From a virus, in the IMG/VR virus record IMGVR_UViG_3300007554_000010, positions 1-34,240 of that record: a stretch of 34,240 nucleotides of DNA. One strand, given 5' to 3'. The position numbers and the translations under genes are program-made. The notes under the pieces are model-generated. The model did no database searches. It had not been told where the DNA came from and saw only the letters and a program-made list of their open reading frames with translations. Positions 15,188 to 23,450 of the stretch are shown in pieces. Within the stretch, counting starts at the first letter, position 1. The number at the start of each line of letters is the position of its first letter.

Positions 15188-16972
15188 TTATCCGTCGCAG
15201 CTTAAGCAATCTGGATCCATTGCTCTCGCAGCAATATCTCCTCTTAATACTGACTCGGTTCTCATATAATAGAGAGTTTTAATCCCTAATTCATACGCTT
15301 CTAAGTGAACTTGGTTAATGAATTTTGGTTCTGCCTCCTTTGGGAAAGCCAAATTCAATGAAACTGCTTGATCAACATATTGTTGTCTAACACCAGCTTG
15401 ACGAACCAATTCCATTTGATTAATTTCTTTAAATGTTTTAAATACATCTTTTACCCAATCAATCTCTTTATTATCAATTGAAGATTGCGGAATATCTTTA
15501 ATGTTTAATAATTTACCATTAACATATCCCCAATTATCTAATTCATTGACATCTTGTACTGATCCTCCGTCTTCAAGAATTTTATCCCAAGTTGCTTTAT
15601 TATTAATTCCAATCTTCTTGAATACTTTTTCCAATTCTGGATTTTTACGAATGAATGTACCTTTTGCAGTTTGCTCTGTAAAGATATTAGCCGCCCATGG
15701 CTCAATACCTGGAGAAACGTTACCTGCCAATTTAGAATTTGATACTGTTGGTGCAATAGCTCTTAAGTGAGTGTTTCGCATTCCAGTTCCTACACACCAT
15801 AGTGGTTCTCCCATTTCTTTTGCCATATCGCGAGAAGCTCTTTCAGATTCAATCTTAATTTGTGAAAAGATCTTACGGGTTTCAAACTGAGCTGGCAAAG
15901 AATCAAATATAATTCCACGTTCTTGTAAATATGTGTGCCATCCTAGAACTCCAAGTCCAAGTGCTCTTCCTTTTTCAGCTGAACGTACTGAGTTCTCAAA
16001 TCCACGCATATATTTTGCACGTTGGATAAATTCCTCCAATACTCCGTCAAGGAACCAAGTTGCTGTGTAAATAAGATCAGTATCTTTCCATTCATCGTAC
16101 TTTGCTAAATTCACAGAAGAAAGACAGCATACAAATGAGTGGTTCTCATCTGTATGAAGGGCAATTTCAGAGCAAATGTTTGTCATATAAACTTTCAGCC
16201 CGTTCTGCTTATACGCATCTGGATTTGCTCTGTTAATATTACCCTTAAATACGATATAAGGTTCACCAGTTGCTCTACGCTTTCTAAGTACTGCAGCCCA
16301 ACGCTTACGTGCCTCTTTATCACCATCTTTAACTTTTTGCATGAAGCCATCAGAAACAATAATTGATTGGTGCATATTCAAGGATTGACGGTTAACATCA
16401 CCCTTTGGTTCGCGAATCTCTAACCATTCCCAGAAATCACCATGCTCAATATCAATGTTTACTGAAGCTGCTCCTCTACGAACTGAACCTTGGTTGGTGG
16501 CCAAAATTGATGAGTCGTAAATTTTAATGAATGGAACTACACCATCAGAAGTTCCATTTTGATTAATTTTAGCACCAGCAGGACGGATCATATTTACCCC
16601 AATACCTACGCCGCCGCCGTGCTTTGCCAATAACATCAATTCGCGGTTCTTTGTTCCAATTTCATCAATTGAATCGCCTACATCAATACCAAAACATGAG
16701 ATTGGCAAGCCTCTTTCAGTTCCAGTATTTGAAAGAACTGGTGTTGCTAAATTTAACCAGCCTTTCCAGATATAATCAAAGAATTTTGATGCCATTTCTG
16801 GCTTTTGTAATCTTTTTGCAACTGTTGTCGCTACTCTCCAGTATGCATCTTTTGGAGTTTCCCCCTTTAATAAGTATCCCTTAGAGACTGTTTTAACATA
16901 GGTTTCTGTATTTCCCCAGATAGGAAAATCGACACCAAGTTCCCAGCCTAACTGTTCTCCATGATTCGTCAT
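15188..16972 (-). CDS. nrdA: Ribonucleotide reductase class Ia large subunit NrdA (no ATP-cone)
   Basis: 594 residues; T4 NrdA is 754. Catalytic features are present: C93 in ISCFGIDV; N265, C267 and E269 in TNICSEI; partner cysteines C282/C283; the radical-transfer tyrosines Y568-Y569 (LYYMRTES); and the C-terminal CLSC pair at 589-592 for reduction by glutaredoxin or thioredoxin. The protein begins only about 90 residues before the first active-site cysteine, so the N-terminal ATP-cone that senses ATP/dATP in many class Ia enzymes is absent. Specificity-site elements may remain. It reduces nucleoside diphosphates for phage DNA synthesis. It follows nrdB by 18 bases, lies inside the split-polymerase region, and is followed by a structured RNA and terminator. 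Confidence 0.93.
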   Translation of the reverse strand: MTNHGEQLGWELGVDFPIWGNTETYVKTVSKGYLLKGETPKDAYWRVATTVAKRLQKPEMASKFFDYIWKGWLNLATPVLSNTGTERGLPISCFGIDVGDSIDEIGTKNRELMLLAKHGGGVGIGVNMIRPAGAKINQNGTSDGVVPFIKIYDSSILATNQGSVRRGAASVNIDIEHGDFWEWLEIREPKGDVNRQSLNMHQSIIVSDGFMQKVKDGDKEARKRWAAVLRKRRATGEPYIVFKGNINRANPDAYKQNGLKVYMTNICSEIALHTDENHSFVCCLSSVNLAKYDEWKDTDLIYTATWFLDGVLEEFIQRAKYMRGFENSVRSAEKGRALGLGVLGWHTYLQERGIIFDSLPAQFETRKIFSQIKIESERASRDMAKEMGEPLWCVGTGMRNTHLRAIAPTVSNSKLAGNVSPGIEPWAANIFTEQTAKGTFIRKNPELEKVFKKIGINNKATWDKILEDGGSVQDVNELDNWGYVNGKLLNIKDIPQSSIDNKEIDWVKDVFKTFKEINQMELVRQAGVRQQYVDQAVSLNLAFPKEAEPKFINQVHLEAYELGIKTLYYMRTESVLRGDIAARAMDPDCLSCDG

Positions 16973-16990
16973 ATAACTCTTAATTTTTAA

Positions 16991-18007
16991 TTAACTAAAT
17001 AAATCGTCTTCATCCCAGTTTTCACCTTCACCCGCTTTAGAATAATCTGTAGGTCTTACTGCAAAGAAGTCAGTGTGGGTGTGACCGCCTGTTAAGTGAT
17101 AGAACCAATCCAATTCTGATGCCATTTTGTCATCAAATTTAAATGCTGGTTCGTAACCTAACTCAGCAAGTTTTTCATTAGCTCTCTTCTTAATAAATTC
17201 TTTTAAGTCGGCTGCTTTTAAATTCTCAAGGTCTCCCATTTCAAACATCTTATCGATGAATTTGAATTCCATTTCAACCATTAATTCTGCGGCTTCATAT
17301 ATATGCGAGCGTGCTTGGGCATGCAATTCTGGATATTCAGAAACCATGTGACGAAACAATTGACATCCCATTTTAGAGTGGAGTGATTCGTCACGAACTG
17401 ACCATTTCATTTGTTGACCAATGCCCTTTAAAAGGTTACGCATTTGGAATGAATATAAAACAGCAAATGATGAATATAGTGAAACACCTTCAGCGAATGC
17501 TGAAAAAATAGCTAGTGATTTTGCAACATCTTTTCTTGCTTCGGCATAAAGGGCCAAATCTGCATGTGAGTAATCATTTTCTACGCCAACAAGATATTCA
17601 AACTTTTCTGCAATTGAAGGTTCGTGTAAAAACGCTGAAAAATCTTCAAGACCTAATGTCTCGTTTAAATATGAATATGCTGTTGCGTGAATAGTTTCTT
17701 GAGAACCAAAGGCCATGGCCATTTGCTTAATCTCATGTTTTGGAAACCAATGTGTAACCATACCAGTCCAATAGTCTGAAACTGCGCATTCAGTTTGTGC
17801 AAATCCTAATAAAATGTTACCGACTAAATTCTTTTCTGACTCGTTTAAGTTTTCGTTCCAATCCTTAACATCTCCTTGCATTGAGATCTCAGTATGCAAC
17901 CAAAACGCCTGCATTTGTTTTAACCATCCTTCCGTATAATATTCCGGATATTCGAATGGTTTGTATTCTACTCTTTCTTTAAATAATTTAGAATTTAATT
18001 TTTCCAT
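16991..18007 (-). CDS. nrdB: Ribonucleotide reductase class Ia small subunit NrdB
   Basis: 338 residues. The di-iron/tyrosyl-radical site is readable: E104, H107 and Y111 in SQETIHATAY match E. coli ETIHSRSY (E115, H118, Y122). A carboxylate near E73 stands where the first ligand is expected, and AFAEG then RDESLHSKM give the second-half Glu, Glu and His ligands. This indicates a normal radical-tyrosine enzyme rather than a Tyr-less variant. It makes the radical used by NrdA. It is the first gene after the terminator that ends gp43A. I see no good copy of the window's TGAAAC/TATAAT promoter before it; an AT-rich stretch with TTATAGAATAATTG precedes the ATG. Confidence 0.95.
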   Translation of the reverse strand: MEKLNSKLFKERVEYKPFEYPEYYTEGWLKQMQAFWLHTEISMQGDVKDWNENLNESEKNLVGNILLGFAQTECAVSDYWTGMVTHWFPKHEIKQMAMAFGSQETIHATAYSYLNETLGLEDFSAFLHEPSIAEKFEYLVGVENDYSHADLALYAEARKDVAKSLAIFSAFAEGVSLYSSFAVLYSFQMRNLLKGIGQQMKWSVRDESLHSKMGCQLFRHMVSEYPELHAQARSHIYEAAELMVEMEFKFIDKMFEMGDLENLKAADLKEFIKKRANEKLAELGYEPAFKFDDKMASELDWFYHLTGGHTHTDFFAVRPTDYSKAGEGENWDEDDLFS

Positions 18008-18044
18008 TTTTTCAATTATTCTATAATTTCAGTTAAGACTTAAA

Positions 18045-18067
18045 AAGGCCTTCTGTTAAGAGGCCTT
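18045..18067 (-). terminator. Rho-independent terminator after gp43A
   Basis: Stem AAGGCC/GGCCTT, extended by three more pairs around a bulged base, with a short loop, followed by TTTTTAAG on the minus strand. It lies between the gp43A stop and the nrdB start. The 60 bases between the gp43A stop and this hairpin are very AT-rich and hold nothing else I can name. Confidence 0.85.
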
Positions 18068-18128
18068 ACTAATATAATAAATATATAGTCTATATATTTT
18101 GGTATTAGTTTTGGCAAGCATTTTTAGG

Positions 18129-19535
18129 CTAAGATATTAACTTAATCTTTTTCTTCAAATGATCTGCTTTACTGAAATAATCATACGATATTTTCTTATA
18201 TTGTTTCCTCTGGTCGTACAGATCTGACAATATTTTTTTTAAGATTGAATCTTCTTTTTTGTACACTACACCATTATCGCATACAATTACATCTTTATCT
18301 TTTCGACGTTCTTTTATTTGATCTCCAAATACTTGTTCAACATAAGCATCTGGTGAAATATTAAATTGTCGCATGATTGAGGGGTATAGAGATGCAAAGT
18401 CAAATGCTGTAACACCTTCATAAAATCCAACGTTTGGTTCTTTAACAAATGCTCCTACATATTGTCCATCTTTTTGGCCATCTTCGCGTTGTTCTGACGC
18501 AATTCTCATGTTTTGTTCTGCCAATTTTCTAGCCATAAGGGCTTCAGTAACTGCCACTGGCGAACTAGCTTTATAGAGTGGCATTTTCGTAATGTTTGCA
18601 AGCGTCATAATTACTTCCATTGATTTAAGTTTTTGGTCAATATAATAAACCAACACAGAGTCAACTACGTTGTAATAAACATACTTAGTAAAGTTGTCTC
18701 TATAGAGATCCTGGAGTGATCCTGTGTATTTAATCTTATTTAGATTAAGAACTTGTCCAGAAACATAATCAAGTGAATTAGACTCTTTTACTTTAACTGT
18801 GCGATCATACTTATCATACAACTGCATGTAATCGAGAATACCCATGTGGAGTGGACGGCTATCTGTTTTGTCCAAGCTTTGGGTCATGCTTGCATCAGAA
18901 ATATCAATCTGTAGGCGTTTGCAACGGTTAACAATATATTGCCAGTCATAGTTGATAAAGTTCCATCCTGTCATCATTGGAAATTTAGGCATAAACTTCA
19001 TTAAGAAAGTGTATACCATATCATATTCACTCTTAAACTTGTGATATTTAAATTCCCAATCCGTATTTAATGATTTAAAATACTCATTAGTATCGTCTTC
19101 AATCTTTTTAATCTGATCCGCCGAAAGATCTTCTAATCCAAGAACAATTGCCTTACGCTCTGGGGTAATAATTGAAAAGGTTAAGATGCGTGATTTAGCT
19201 TCTTCAGCTTTAGGAAAACCATCAACAATCTCAGTCTCAATATCGACAAAGTATGTACGTGGCATATTGTACGCTAAGATCTCTTCACGATCACGCTCTG
19301 GTAAACCATCAATGAAATATACTAGTGAGAATTTATTAAAGTTACGAGCAGGACCTAATTTAATAGGCCTGCCGTCCCAATTGCGGTATTGATGACTAAC
19401 ACCGCGCTCTTTAGCATCGCAAATATACCAATTTTTAAATTGATCAATTGGGTATTGTTTAAATGCGACATTTCCTTCTTTGTCATAGTATGAAACTATA
19501 ACATCCTTATCTCGTTGTTCAATATCTAGAATCAT
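18129..19535 (-). CDS. 43A: DNA polymerase gp43A (N-terminal piece: exonuclease and palm motif A)
   Basis: 468 residues of a family B polymerase. The 3'-5' exonuclease motifs are YFVDIETE (Exo I), GWNFINYDWQY (Exo II) and YYNVVDSVLVYY (Exo III, YxxxD). Polymerase motif A is AFDFASLYPSIM. The protein stops shortly afterwards in the fingers helix (LYDQRKQYKKISYDYF to KKKIKLIS). Motifs B and C are in gp43B at 13000-14199. It is followed by its own terminator, so the two pieces are made from different transcripts. There is no intein-like N-terminal Cys/Ser block at the break, and no homing endonuclease between the parts; instead nrdB, nrdA and gp45 lie between them. It overlaps the dUTPase gene by one base. 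Confidence 0.92.
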   Translation of the reverse strand: MILDIEQRDKDVIVSYYDKEGNVAFKQYPIDQFKNWYICDAKERGVSHQYRNWDGRPIKLGPARNFNKFSLVYFIDGLPERDREEILAYNMPRTYFVDIETEIVDGFPKAEEAKSRILTFSIITPERKAIVLGLEDLSADQIKKIEDDTNEYFKSLNTDWEFKYHKFKSEYDMVYTFLMKFMPKFPMMTGWNFINYDWQYIVNRCKRLQIDISDASMTQSLDKTDSRPLHMGILDYMQLYDKYDRTVKVKESNSLDYVSGQVLNLNKIKYTGSLQDLYRDNFTKYVYYNVVDSVLVYYIDQKLKSMEVIMTLANITKMPLYKASSPVAVTEALMARKLAEQNMRIASEQREDGQKDGQYVGAFVKEPNVGFYEGVTAFDFASLYPSIMRQFNISPDAYVEQVFGDQIKERRKDKDVIVCDNGVVYKKEDSILKKILSDLYDQRKQYKKISYDYFSKADHLKKKIKLIS

Positions 19536-19999
19536 TAATATCCTCGGTTTTGACGGTCATGATTCTCTGCGTTCTTTGCCATATATAGATTAACAATATC
19601 TTTACTGGTCATACCGATTGAAATTGCAAAGTTCATATAGAAATGCAATCCATCAATCCATTCATAGTACAATTCTAAACGATCCTCTTCTGAAAGATCA
19701 GCAATTGTCATATCAGCTGCTTTTACATTGTCTTTTTTCCAGTATTTCCAAGCTGCAGAGGCAATACCATCATTAATACCACCAAGTGCGTCAAACATTT
19801 CATTTAATTCGTCTGACATTGCATGTTTATTAACCATCCAAAAATCAGCGATCTGCTTCAATGTCCAACCTGTGAAATCAAATCCTAAACGTTCTTGTAA
19901 TTCTTTTTGTTTGTTGTAAACTAGACCAAGGGTGTCCTCGACACCGGTGTAGAAATCTTCTACATTAAGGTCTGCGCATTTGTTATCTGAGTTTGCCAT
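19535..19999 (-). CDS. dUTP diphosphatase, dimeric all-alpha (MazG-like NTP-PPase) type
   Basis: 154 residues, almost entirely helical. The metal-binding motifs of the dimeric dUTPase family appear: DELNEMFDALGG, then ELYYEWIDGLHF, and the C-terminal block YMAKNAENHDRQNRGY, which is highly typical of this family. The enzyme hydrolyses dUTP to dUMP, preventing uracil incorporation and feeding dTMP synthesis. That fits its position directly ahead of the polymerase and ribonucleotide reductase genes. This is not the trimeric beta-type dUTPase. The start is three bases from the preceding gene. Confidence 0.85.
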   Translation of the reverse strand: MANSDNKCADLNVEDFYTGVEDTLGLVYNKQKELQERLGFDFTGWTLKQIADFWMVNKHAMSDELNEMFDALGGINDGIASAAWKYWKKDNVKAADMTIADLSEEDRLELYYEWIDGLHFYMNFAISIGMTSKDIVNLYMAKNAENHDRQNRGY

Positions 20000-20002
20000 A
20001 AT

Positions 20003-20197
20003 TTAATATTTATTACCTATTCTTTGATATGCGTCAGCTAGTAAAAGCTGAGCATCTTCTATTAATCTTCTTTCTTCTGTTTCTAATTTAAAAACTGGAT
20101 GTTGTATCAAGTGATCGTCAATCATACATGTTATAATATGCAATCGATCCAAAGCTTCATGGTAGTGAAAATTATCAAGCTTTGGTTTATCGGCCAT
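20003..20197 (-). CDS. 64-aa protein of unknown function
   Basis: A short helical protein (MADKPKLDNFHYHEALDRLH and onward) ending in AYQRIGNKY. No motif is recognised. I chose the ATG at 20195-20197, which overlaps the stop of the preceding gene by 11 bases; an alternative in-frame ATG at 20206 adds three residues. It resembles the small helical phage proteins often encoded beside nucleotide-metabolism genes. Confidence 0.6.
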   Translation of the reverse strand: MADKPKLDNFHYHEALDRLHIITCMIDDHLIQHPVFKLETEERRLIEDAQLLLADAYQRIGNKY

Positions 20198-20462
20198 TAT
20201 TTTCATTGATATAGTTTTCCAATCCTTGAATATATGCTACTGCATCGAGTAGATTATCTCGCTTATGATTATAACTTTCACGTGAAAACTTAAGAGCAAC
20301 AAGAGCCATAAACATTTCACGCCCAGTTACATTAAGACCGGTCATTCCATTAAAAATCATAGCAGCTCGATCCATGCCTTCTGAAAAAGGACCATACGCT
20401 CGATCTTTTTCTTCGCTACGATTATTTACAATTTCATTTGCTTCTTCAAGTATACTTTTCAT
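20187..20462 (-). CDS. DUF6378-like small helical protein
   Basis: 91 residues. The layout SILEEANEIVNNRSEEKDRA, YGPFSEGMDRAA, MFMALVALKFSRE and DNLLDAVAYIQGLENY matches a very widespread phage family that I believe is called DUF6378. Its helical core with conserved acidic and lysine residues resembles all-alpha NTP pyrophosphatases, but catalysis is unproven. It has its own promoter, CTAAAC-N17-TATAAT, 16 bases before the ATG, and heads a short unit leading to dUTPase and gp43A. Confidence 0.65.
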   Translation of the reverse strand: MKSILEEANEIVNNRSEEKDRAYGPFSEGMDRAAMIFNGMTGLNVTGREMFMALVALKFSRESYNHKRDNLLDAVAYIQGLENYINENNGR

Positions 20463-20478
20463 TGTAGAGATTTTACTT

Positions 20479-20507
20479 ATTATATATGCTTTTCTATTTT
20501 TGTTTAG
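20479..20507 (-). promoter_or_regulatory. Promoter CTAAAC-N17-TATAAT before the 91-aa gene
   Basis: CTAAAC (20502-20507), exactly 17 bases, TATAAT (20479-20484), then 16 bases to the ATG at 20462. The -35 part lies inside the end of the upstream gene. It shares the AAAC-N17-TATAAT core with four other sites. Confidence 0.6.
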
Positions 20508-20766
20508 TAAATTGTGGGCCGCGAGTTTTATCTCTTAATGGGGTTGTTTCGTCTACCCATTCTTCGCGGCCAACAGAAACTCCCATAATCTTAACGAATT
20601 TAGCGCCATTATTAACTGCAATAATCTCAGTCTTTTGAATAGCATGCTGAATATCTGTTGCCATTACACAGCATACAAAATCTTGAGGCTTAGAACTACG
20701 CTCAAAAAAGCGTTCATCTTCGTATGGTAAATAATATACAACGTATGGTTTACTGTTCGATTCCAT
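20494..20766 (-). CDS. 90-aa protein of unknown function
   Basis: Starting at MESNSKPYVVYY, the protein has alternating strands and one central helix (TDIQHAIQKTEIIAVNNGAK) and ends in a basic, probably flexible tail. The alpha/beta pattern is compact, but I recognise no family. I chose the ATG at 20764-20766, which overlaps the previous stop by 17 bases; ATGs at 20772 and 20796 are alternatives. It is the last gene of the unit that begins at 22208. Confidence 0.6.
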   Translation of the reverse strand: MESNSKPYVVYYLPYEDERFFERSSKPQDFVCCVMATDIQHAIQKTEIIAVNNGAKFVKIMGVSVGREEWVDETTPLRDKTRGPQFTKQK

Positions 20767-21346
20767 AAGCATTCCAAATTTTATAACGTTTAACAACTTG
20801 CTCCCAAATTGGAAAATACTGTCGGTGTTCGCGACGTAAAATATGTCGAGGCTGCTGAGGTTGACTTAACGGGAATTTAAGTAGATCATCTTCAGTTGGA
20901 ATTGAGCGTCCTTGAGAAATAGCCCGAAGAGCATAGTAGAGATGTCTGGTGGTCCCGTCAAAAGTTTCCATAAATTCTAACACAAATTCCTTATCTAGTG
21001 AGAATTCACTCGAGAGGGCTTCTGCCAAATTATTCAAAGTTTCTTGTTCTTTGATTAAATGGCGCTCCATCATAATGCCAATCCGTTTATTTTTCAACTT
21101 ACGACGTTCTATGATTCTTTCATCGATAGCTTCTTGACTGGATCGCTTTAATTCTTCTTTAATCTGCTCACATTCTAATTCAAAGATTCTTTCTTCCAGT
21201 TTAGTTTGTTCGCTCAATTGGTCATATTCAAATTCACCCCATTCAATTCGTTGGAGTAACTCGGAATAGCCTTTCCACTTATTTTCTTTAGGTAACTTTA
21301 TTGTGGTGTGGAACCTGCGCCACCATGTAAAAACTCTATGACTCAT
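20750..21346 (-). CDS. 198-aa charged helical protein of unknown function
   Basis: A basic, tryptophan- and arginine-rich N-terminus (SHRVFTWWRRFHTTIK) is followed by a long charged helical region, about residues 45-115 (KLEERIFELECEQIKEELKR and onward), likely coiled coil. The C-terminal part has PTEDDLLKFPLSQPQQPRHI and aromatic residues. No enzyme motif or membrane segment is visible. The start overlaps the stop of the preceding nuclease-like gene by one base. The function is open; a role as a partner of the neighbouring nuclease-like protein is only a guess. Confidence 0.6.
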   Translation of the reverse strand: MSHRVFTWWRRFHTTIKLPKENKWKGYSELLQRIEWGEFEYDQLSEQTKLEERIFELECEQIKEELKRSSQEAIDERIIERRKLKNKRIGIMMERHLIKEQETLNNLAEALSSEFSLDKEFVLEFMETFDGTTRHLYYALRAISQGRSIPTEDDLLKFPLSQPQQPRHILRREHRQYFPIWEQVVKRYKIWNAYGIEQ

Positions 21347-21831
21347 TATACGTATTTTTTAAAAATGTCAGTAAGATCAATTGCATAATCTTTAAGAGCA
21401 AGCTGTCCTTTCTTATCAAACACGGGTTGCTTGCCTTTGCGTTCTTTCAAATTTTCAAGAACAATATTAGTCGGATATACTAGTACTGATTCAATTTGAC
21501 TTTTATCTTCTAAATTAAACCAAATACATGCAATTTTATCAGAAGCTCCTTTATTTTTAAGTGCTCCAATATCTCGAACTTTAGAAACTGTAGTTTTAAC
21601 TTCAATCTTTTCTCCAGTCTCTTCACATCTAATGTCCCAACCCTTGGTTGAAGCAACTTCAACTACATATTTACGGCCAGTATATTCAGTCATCACATCA
21701 GCCATAATATCCTCAGATAACTGTGGAATTGTTTTCATATTGGTTGACCATCCACGTAAACGACCTTGGTCCTCAATGTATTGAACAAGTTTGAGTAGGT
21801 CTGCGTTGGTTGCTTTTTTAGGAAGATTCAT
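21346..21831 (-). CDS. PD-(D/E)XK nuclease-like protein
   Basis: 161 residues. After an N-terminal helical part with acidic residues (SEDIMADVMTEYTG, about 39-52) comes GWDIRCEETGEKIEVKTTVS. D66 and E77-V-K79 give the D...ExK signature of the restriction-endonuclease-like fold, and an upstream helix glutamate (E40 or E49) completes the pattern. The remaining strands (IACIWFNLED, ESVLVYPTNIV) fit the fold core. It could cut DNA during infection or act in repair; specificity is not visible. Both ends overlap neighbouring genes by one base. Confidence 0.6.
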   Translation of the reverse strand: MNLPKKATNADLLKLVQYIEDQGRLRGWSTNMKTIPQLSEDIMADVMTEYTGRKYVVEVASTKGWDIRCEETGEKIEVKTTVSKVRDIGALKNKGASDKIACIWFNLEDKSQIESVLVYPTNIVLENLKERKGKQPVFDKKGQLALKDYAIDLTDIFKKYV

Positions 21832-22208
21832 TAGATGTATAGCATTTCTTCTTGGTTAAACTTAACGGCCGCACCAAGATCAAAACCTGAGTTTCTCCAA
21901 CAAAACTCATTTAAGCCTAAGCGGTGGCGCCGGCCATGATCTTTTCCGTACATTTTATAGGGCTCTTCAATTGTAACTCCTTTATCTGAGATTTGAATGA
22001 TTTTACCAAGGTATCGTAGGTTGTAAGAACCATATTCAGCAGTGTCTCCAATGTTGAAGCTTGCGGTTTCAATACCATTTTCAAGGATTGCAATGTAGCT
22101 ATTACGCTTCAAGGCTACTTGATATTTGGTAGGCTGCGCTGGATAAACTTTACCATAACGCTTGAAAGACTTAGTGAAGACTTGTTGGGTTTGGATTGAT
22201 TCGATCAT
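21831..22208 (-). CDS. 125-aa beta-rich protein of unknown function
   Basis: A protein dominated by short strands and turns (KYQVALKRNSYIAILENG, IIQISDKGVTIEEPYK) with a histidine/arginine cluster GKDHGRRHRLGLNEFCWRN near residues 89-107. The size and pattern suggest a small beta-barrel, but no family is recognised. It is the first gene after a strong terminator. A TATAAT sequence 22 bases before the ATG may be its promoter. Confidence 0.6.
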   Translation of the reverse strand: MIESIQTQQVFTKSFKRYGKVYPAQPTKYQVALKRNSYIAILENGIETASFNIGDTAEYGSYNLRYLGKIIQISDKGVTIEEPYKMYGKDHGRRHRLGLNEFCWRNSGFDLGAAVKFNQEEMLYI

Positions 22209-22230
22209 TGTGTTTTTGTTTTAGCTTTTA

Positions 22231-22236
22231 ATTATA
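22231..22236 (-). promoter_or_regulatory. Possible promoter -10 (TATAAT) before the 125-aa gene
   Basis: TATAAT lies 22 bases upstream of the ATG at 22208 in the only spacer after the terminator. The position 17 bases further upstream reads GGGTTT, so it lacks the AAAC-type -35 found at five other sites. Confidence 0.35.
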
Positions 22237-22256
22237 GTATAAATATAATAAAAAAA

Positions 22257-22278
22257 CCCGACATAAAAAAATGTCGGG
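22257..22278 (-). terminator. Rho-independent terminator after the rmlB/71-aa unit
   Basis: A perfect 8-bp stem CCCGACAT/ATGTCGGG with a 6-base loop, followed by TTTTTTT on the minus strand. A second weak hairpin, CTTTTTTGAAAAAAG (about 22283-22298), precedes it after the stop codon. Confidence 0.92.
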
Positions 22279-22302
22279 CCAACTTTTTTCAAAAAAGTTT
22301 TA

Positions 22303-22518
22303 CTAAACTTGCTCTGGGAAGTATTTATCGAGTGCTTCCAATTTATCGTCAGCGTCAACTAACATTTGAAGAGCCTCTTCAGCATTATTATAAAAATCAG
22401 CAGTTGAGTGATCCCCAATACCTACTGCTTTGTTTCCTAAAAGGTCAAGAGAAAGAAGTGCTTTTGCTTTCTGTGCCTCTGCACTCGTTTTGAGCATTTG
22501 AATTAATTTAGTGTTCAT
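22303..22518 (-). CDS. 71-aa protein of unknown function
   Basis: A small helical protein, MNTKLIQMLKTSAEAQKAKA to EALDKYFPEQV, with two helices flanking a short glycine-containing linker (GNKAVGIGDHST). No family is recognised. It overlaps the end of the dTDP-glucose dehydratase gene by four bases (ATGA) and is the last gene of that unit. Confidence 0.65.
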   Translation of the reverse strand: MNTKLIQMLKTSAEAQKAKALLSLDLLGNKAVGIGDHSTADFYNNAEEALQMLVDADDKLEALDKYFPEQV

Positions 22519-23450
22519 ACGTTTTCTTTTTCAGTTTTAAATTCGCTTACTTGTTCTCTTAAATATTCTACGAATGAAAGTGGAATCCATTCTGGCACTA
22601 ACTCTCTAACTTTAGTAGAATCAAGTGCATATTTTCTATCATGACCTAGGCGATCCTTAACAAACTCGTATTTAGGAGTTTTACCAAGCATTTCCCCAAT
22701 CATGTTTACAATCTCAATATTTTCATAACGTTCTCCAGAGCCAATGTTGAATACTTCACCCTCTTGGTCTGATAACATTAATTCAAAAATGATTTGCGCA
22801 TTATCCTCAGCATCAATCCATTCGCGAACTTGGCGACCATCGCCATACACTGGGATTGGTTGGTCATTCGCAATTGAACGCATAATTGTTGGAATAAACT
22901 TTTCACGGTTTTGATGAGCTCCATAATTGTTGCAGGTTCTTGTGATCAAATATGGAACATCAAAAGTTCTACCAGCTGCTTGGACAAGTAGATCACTTGC
23001 CGCTTTTGATGCTGAATAGTATGAAGATCCATGTAAACTAAATCTTTCATTTGCTTCAACTTCCATGCTAATATCTGCCATGTCGCCATAAACTTCATCG
23101 GTAGAAATATGGATAAATTTCTTAAGATATGGATTTTGCTTTGCGCACTCTAACAGGTTAAATGTACCTTCAACGTTTGTGCGGATAAATGGACGGCCAT
23201 CTTTAATTGAGTTATCAACATGACTTTCAGCTGCAAAATGCACGATATAATCATAAGTACCCAATTGATCTGAGTTAACATCACAGATATCCTCTTTAAT
23301 TAATTTAACGGGTACTTTCACATTATTGACATCTGCTGCGTATGTCAATTTATCAAGGACTACAATTTCAGCAGTTGGAAGTCTACGACCTAAAAGGTTT
23401 ACGAATGATGAGCCAATAAAGCCAAATCCGCCAGTTACAATAATTCTCAT
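22515..23450 (-). CDS. rmlB: dTDP-glucose 4,6-dehydratase-like enzyme (RmlB family, extended SDR)
   Basis: 311 residues. The NAD-binding motif TGGFGFIG is at 6-13. HFAAESHVDNSI (about 71-82) is typical of RmlB. The catalytic T117-D118-E119 in STDEVYG matches E. coli T134-D135-E136, and Y145-x-x-x-K149 is in YYSASK. TRTCNNYGAHQNREKFIPT is the substrate-side block. D and E at the TDE motif support dehydration at C4/C6 rather than simple epimerisation. Its product is a 4-keto-6-deoxy sugar nucleotide, a precursor for rhamnose, amino sugars or branched sugars. It lies with two cytidylyltransferase-like genes (4-base overlap), suggesting a sugar- or polyol-nucleotide pathway acting on the host envelope, phage DNA or virion proteins. 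Confidence 0.88.
   Translation of the reverse strand: MRIIVTGGFGFIGSSFVNLLGRRLPTAEIVVLDKLTYAADVNNVKVPVKLIKEDICDVNSDQLGTYDYIVHFAAESHVDNSIKDGRPFIRTNVEGTFNLLECAKQNPYLKKFIHISTDEVYGDMADISMEVEANERFSLHGSSYYSASKAASDLLVQAAGRTFDVPYLITRTCNNYGAHQNREKFIPTIMRSIANDQPIPVYGDGRQVREWIDAEDNAQIIFELMLSDQEGEVFNIGSGERYENIEIVNMIGEMLGKTPKYEFVKDRLGHDRKYALDSTKVRELVPEWIPLSFVEYLREQVSEFKTEKENV

Noticed and set aside
13000-19535. Split intein or homing endonuclease as the cause of the split polymerase
   Set aside because: gp43A ends in ordinary charged helix without an intein N-terminal block, gp43B does not start with intein C-terminal features, and all intervening genes are nrdB, nrdA and gp45.
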